Below are positions 23,540 to 26,713 of a DNA stretch of 26,713 bases, piece after piece. A model generated the notes under the pieces. It did no database searches. It was not told the origin of the DNA and was given only the letters and a program-made list of their open reading frames with translations. The first letter of the stretch is position 1; every line of letters begins with the position of its first letter. This DNA is from JAABYT01 sp041581935 (GTDB lineage: Bacteria; Pseudomonadota; Gammaproteobacteria; HK1), in contig JBFICP010000013.1 in NCBI GenBank assembly GCA_041581935.1, forward strand, positions 1 through 26,713, written 5' to 3'. Made by a program: the position numbers and the translations under genes.

Positions 23540-23820
23540 CCGCTGACCGGGCCAGGCTAGCCGACGGGGGTCGAATGCGAGCGCATCGCCGATTCGCCCC
23601 GTCGGCCGGGCACCGGCCTCGAACCCGGGCTTCAACTTCGCAGCGAGATCTCTTTCGAGCTCGATAGAACCGAGACGTTCACCGGTTTGCGCGGGCACAC
23701 CGTTCGGGGCGTCGCGTCCTGGAGCCATCTCGACGATGCGATCGGCGACGCGCAGGCCGATGACGCGCACGATGCGGGCGATCGCCGAGGGATCGTCGCG
23801 TGAAGGCTGGCCGAGGCGGT
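23540..23820 (-). pseudogene. Decayed 5' fragment of rsmA/ksgA
   Basis: Directly after the surA stop, the minus strand reads YRLGQPSRDDPSAIARIVR.., then DRIVEMAPGRDAPNG.., SIELERDLAAKL.., and GDALAFD. These align residue for residue with RRFGQHFLHDPSVIARIVR, ERMVEIGPGLGALTG, DVIELDRDLAAKL and GDALAFD of the intact RsmA at 11000-11818. At DNA level 23566-23820 aligns with 11521-11775 without gaps (constant offset 12,045). I count about 174 matches in 250 positions, including 17 identical bases at GCACGATGCGGGCGATC. The SAM motif GPGLG has become APGRD, the first ~14 codons and everything after codon ~102 are missing, and there is no start codon. It is a non-functional relic in the place where rsmA is expected, behind surA. 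Confidence 0.85.
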
Positions 23821-23822
23821 AA

Positions 23823-25136
23823 TTACTCGTCGAGCCGGTACTCGATGTACGCTTCGTCGCGAATCTGACGGAACCAGGCCTGCAGCTCCTCGTCGACTTT
23901 GCGATTTCGCAGCTGCTCCGCGGCCTTGGCGCGCTGCACCTCTTCGGTGCTGTCGCGATCACGACGGCCGAGAACCTGCACGATATGCCATCCGAACTGG
24001 GTTTCGAAGGGCTCGCTAATTTCGCCGACCGCCAGAGCGTCCATGGTTTTCTCGAATGCCGGAATCGTGTCGCCGGGGCTCAGCCAGCCCAGATCACCAC
24101 CCTTTACCGCCGACCCGGGGTCGTCGGAGCTGGCGCGGGCGAGCTCGGCAAAATCCGCACCGTTCTGCACGCGCGAGCGTAACACCCGCAATCGGGAGCG
24201 CGCGTCGGCGCTGCTGACGATTTCGTTGGTCTTGATGAGTATGTGTCGGGCGTTGGTCTGCTCGATGACAAGCCGCCCGGCGCCACGTACATCCAGCAAC
24301 TTGAGCACGTGGAAACCGCTCGAGCTTCGGATGATCTCGGAAATTTCGCCCTTTTCGAGCTCGGGCACGACTTTCTCGAACATCGTCGGCAGGGCGCCTG
24401 CCTTGCGCCAGCCCAGATCTCCACCCTCCAATGCCTGTCTGCCATCGGACTCGGCCGCGGCGATGCGGCCGAAGTTGGCGCCATCTCTGAGCCGCTCGAC
24501 GATGTCCTCGGCGCGCTGCTTCGCTTCGGCAAGCTGCTCCGGAGAGGCGCCGTCGGGGACCGCGATGAGAATGTGGCCGACGCGGTACTCGGGGATATTG
24601 CTTCCCTGCTTGGCCTGGGTGGCGATGAAGTTGTCGATGTCGCGTTCCGTGATCTGCACGCGATCCTGCACCTGTCGTTGCTGAACCCGGCTTTTGATGA
24701 GCTCGTTGCGGATTTCCTCGCGAAAGGCAGCGAAATCGTAGCCGTCGCGCTGGAGAATGTCGCGGAACTCCCTGAGGCTCAGCTGGTTCTGCCGGGCGAT
24801 GTCCGCGATCTGCCGGTTCAGAGTCTCGTCGTCGACGCGGATGCCCGTGCCCTCGGCGAGCTGCAACTGCAGACGATCGAGAATCAGCTGCTCGAGAACC
24901 TGCTTTTTCAGCACGTCCTCGGGCGGTGCCGGGACGCCCGCGTTCTGCAGCTGGTCGATGACTGCGCGCAGCCGTGTCTGCAGCTCACTGTGGACGATGA
25001 CATCGTCGTTGACCACGGCCACGATGCGATCGATTTCGACGATTTCGGGCGTCACCGAGGACTGGGCGCCGAGCGGCTGGGAAAAGCACACGCCGGATGC
25101 CAGAAGGAGCCTCAGCAATGTTCGTAGTGGCTTCAA
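23823..25136 (-). CDS. surA: Periplasmic chaperone / peptidyl-prolyl isomerase SurA
   Basis: SurA escorts outer-membrane beta-barrel proteins, including LptD, across the periplasm. From TTG 25136 it has 437 residues (E. coli 428). It starts with signal peptide KPLRTLLRLLLASGVCFSQPLGA, followed by the N-terminal chaperone domain (IDRIVAVVNDDVIVHSEL ... QVLEQLILDRLQLQLAE). Two parvulin domains come next: one with EYRVGHILIA and GGDLGWRKAGALP, the other with ARHILIKTN and GGDLGWLSPGDTIP. The C-terminal helix is EELQAWFRQIRDEAYIEYRL. The TTG start overlaps the lptD stop as TTGA, giving translational coupling; the longer frame to 25358 lies inside lptD and is rejected. The rsmA relic begins at its stop codon. 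Confidence 0.95.
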   Translation of the reverse strand: MKPLRTLLRLLLASGVCFSQPLGAQSSVTPEIVEIDRIVAVVNDDVIVHSELQTRLRAVIDQLQNAGVPAPPEDVLKKQVLEQLILDRLQLQLAEGTGIRVDDETLNRQIADIARQNQLSLREFRDILQRDGYDFAAFREEIRNELIKSRVQQRQVQDRVQITERDIDNFIATQAKQGSNIPEYRVGHILIAVPDGASPEQLAEAKQRAEDIVERLRDGANFGRIAAAESDGRQALEGGDLGWRKAGALPTMFEKVVPELEKGEISEIIRSSSGFHVLKLLDVRGAGRLVIEQTNARHILIKTNEIVSSADARSRLRVLRSRVQNGADFAELARASSDDPGSAVKGGDLGWLSPGDTIPAFEKTMDALAVGEISEPFETQFGWHIVQVLGRRDRDSTEEVQRAKAAEQLRNRKVDEELQAWFRQIRDEAYIEYRLDE

Positions 25137-26713
25137 AAGTCGTTCTCGTATCCAGGGATGCTGCGCTCCAGGAAATCGACGGTGCCGCGACCGACTCCGG
25201 TCAGTCCCTTGAACTCGAGCTGGAGGAAAAACGCATCCGTTTGCTGGGTGCCACTGAGGTAACGGCGTATCACCGTTCGGAACGCCCAGCAGCAACTTTC
25301 GTATTCTATGCCAGCAAAGGCCTCGAGGGTCTTGTTCTGCTGCAGAGAGTAGGCCCAACGACCCACGAAGCGCCAGTCCCGTGCGATGGGCCAGGCCATG
25401 GATACATCCGTCTGCTCGAAGTTGTCGTTCGCGAAGCTGTAGGACAAATTAACGACCCGCAAAGGGTCCGGCTGATAGCGAATGCCCGCGTTGGTCTTGT
25501 CGACTCGATCTTCGCCAATATCCCATTGGACACCGGTAAAGAGCTGCCATTGACGCGCGACCGAGACGGTCAAGTCCGCGACCAGCGGAGAGGCATCGGA
25601 GGTCTCGACAGGTTCGCCGGGAAGGGTCACCTCACGATCGCGAAAATAGCGAATCTGACCGATGTTGAAGCGCAAGTACTCCGCGCCGGTGCTGCTGGAT
25701 AGCCAGCGGGACGTGAGCGCAACGCTCAGCTGATTCGCATCTCCGACGCGATCGGCTCCGGTGAAGCGGTTTTCGCTGAAAAGCTGGGAGAAGTCGAAAT
25801 CGTACAGCGAGGTATCGAAAACCGGAAGATCGTCCTGATTCTTGAACGGCACATAGAGATAGAAAAGGCGCGGCTCCAGGGTGTGCAAAAAGCCGCGGCC
25901 GCCCACCGACCAATCTCGCTCGAAAAACATGCCGGTGTCGAGACTCGCCGTCGGAATGGTACGCGAAAGACTACTGGACTGGCTGGACGTCGTGTCGTTC
26001 AGGTCGTAGTGAGTGAACCGCGCACTCACCTTTGGGACCACGAACCAGGCGGCGTCGCGCCACTGATAGTTCACCCCCGGCGATACATCGACGCGCTGAC
26101 CGACCACGCCAATGTCGCGGTCGAAGTTGACGAATTCTCCATGGCCGACAGGGTTGAACGTACGGTTCCTGCGCCGTTCGGTTGCCGATACGAGAAACTG
26201 CGGTAGACGTTTGTACGGTCGGTCGACCGGTGCGATGGTGGTATCGATGGTTTGGAAGGCCTGCACCCGCGCGAGGCCGCTCCAGCCGCTTCCCGCGTAG
26301 GAGACGTTCCCGGTCTGCTCGAGAAAGCTCTGGCTGGCGACGGCGAGGTTGGTGCCGAGATCGGTGAAATAGTCCGAATCCGACACCCAGTTGTAGTTGA
26401 CGTGGGCATTCCAGCGCGGCGCGAACGCGCCTCCGTGCCTGTATTGAAACGCTCCGCGGTAGTCTCCGAACTCACTGTCGTCGGGCAGATACTCGCCGGC
26501 CAGCAATCCGCCACCGAGGTGCGTCAGGTAGCGGTATTCGCCCTGCATCTGAAAGCCGCGCTTGGTCATGACCCGTCCCGCCAGGGTCGCATCCTGGTTG
26601 GGCGCAATGTTGAAATAGTACGGGACCGTCAGGTCGAAGCCGGTGGAGTTGGCGATGCGAACCTTCGGGACCAGCAGCCCGGACTTGCGCTTGTTGCTCA
26701 GTGGAAAAGTCGC
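25133..26713 (-). CDS. lptD: LPS-assembly protein LptD, C-terminal part (runs off the window)
   Basis: LptD is the outer-membrane beta-barrel that with LptE inserts LPS into the outer leaflet. The window holds the last 526 residues; the gene continues past 26713 and its start is not seen. The reading frame at the edge gives ATFPLSNKRKSG, PYYFNIAPNQDATL and RVMTKRGFQMQGEYRYL, all conserved at the start of the LptD barrel. The adjacent cysteine pair used in the interdomain disulfides is present in GIEYESCCWAFR, and LEFKGLTGVGRG precedes the C-terminus. Its stop overlaps the surA start. Confidence 0.96.
   Translation of the reverse strand, partial: ATFPLSNKRKSGLLVPKVRIANSTGFDLTVPYYFNIAPNQDATLAGRVMTKRGFQMQGEYRYLTHLGGGLLAGEYLPDDSEFGDYRGAFQYRHGGAFAPRWNAHVNYNWVSDSDYFTDLGTNLAVASQSFLEQTGNVSYAGSGWSGLARVQAFQTIDTTIAPVDRPYKRLPQFLVSATERRRNRTFNPVGHGEFVNFDRDIGVVGQRVDVSPGVNYQWRDAAWFVVPKVSARFTHYDLNDTTSSQSSSLSRTIPTASLDTGMFFERDWSVGGRGFLHTLEPRLFYLYVPFKNQDDLPVFDTSLYDFDFSQLFSENRFTGADRVGDANQLSVALTSRWLSSSTGAEYLRFNIGQIRYFRDREVTLPGEPVETSDASPLVADLTVSVARQWQLFTGVQWDIGEDRVDKTNAGIRYQPDPLRVVNLSYSFANDNFEQTDVSMAWPIARDWRFVGRWAYSLQQNKTLEAFAGIEYESCCWAFRTVIRRYLSGTQQTDAFFLQLEFKGLTGVGRGTVDFLERSIPGYENDF

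Overview
The window looks like chromosomal DNA of a high-GC gammaproteobacterium (roughly 60% GC by eye, not computed). Evidence is the lptD-surA ... rsmA ... apaG-apaH, lgt-thyA-folA and ubiK-comM gene sets, all typical of Gram-negative proteobacteria that make LPS and ubiquinone. I cannot name a genus. No rRNA, tRNA, CRISPR array, transposase or integrase is visible.

Layout: (1) 1-2.7 kb: an MFS carrier (-) diverges from rlmI (+). (2) 2.7-5.2 kb: a degenerate SPOR-domain remnant (-), then an lgt-thyA-folA operon (+) ending at a REP-like palindrome. (3) 5.2-8.4 kb: ubiK-comM-apaG-apaH, all on the minus strand. (4) 8.7-10.7 kb: a double cNMP-domain/rhodanese protein and aroE (+). (5) 10.68-11.0 kb: a convergent intergenic gap with a cluster of DnaA-box-like sites. 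(6) 11.0-11.8 kb: intact rsmA/ksgA (-). (7) 11.8-23.5 kb: an accessory catabolic block. It holds a TAXI-type TRAP transporter, two unrelated BKACE (DUF849) enzymes, a three-gene biotin-dependent carboxylase (accB-like, accC-like and a carboxyltransferase), an IclR regulator, an SDR dehydrogenase and the biotin transporter BioY. (8) 23.5-26.7 kb: a decayed second copy of the 5' part of rsmA, then surA and the C-terminal part of lptD (-), running off the window.

The common gammaproteobacterial order lptD-surA-(pdxA)-rsmA-apaG-apaH-folA is still readable, but it has been opened twice. About 12 kb lies between surA and rsmA, and about 4.5 kb (ubiK-comM, cNMP-rhodanese, aroE) lies between rsmA and apaG. 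At the first break a rsmA fragment remains directly behind surA, while the intact rsmA lies on the far side. The two copies align without gaps at a constant offset of 12,045 bp and match at about 70% by hand count, so the catabolic block is bracketed by a partial rsmA duplication.

The catabolic block reads as one pathway. TRAP-TAXI would import an organic compound, and the SDR would oxidise a hydroxyl to a ketone. The carboxyltransferase is related to pyruvate carboxylase/OadA/transcarboxylase 5S. It keeps the metal and carboxy-lysine residues but lacks the arginine that binds the carboxylate of pyruvate. It could therefore carboxylate a non-pyruvate ketone to a beta-keto acid. BKACE enzymes use beta-keto acids plus acetyl-CoA to give acetoacetate and a new acyl-CoA. 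BioY would supply biotin. This order of steps is inference, but it accounts for every gene in the block and is the best candidate here for an undescribed system.
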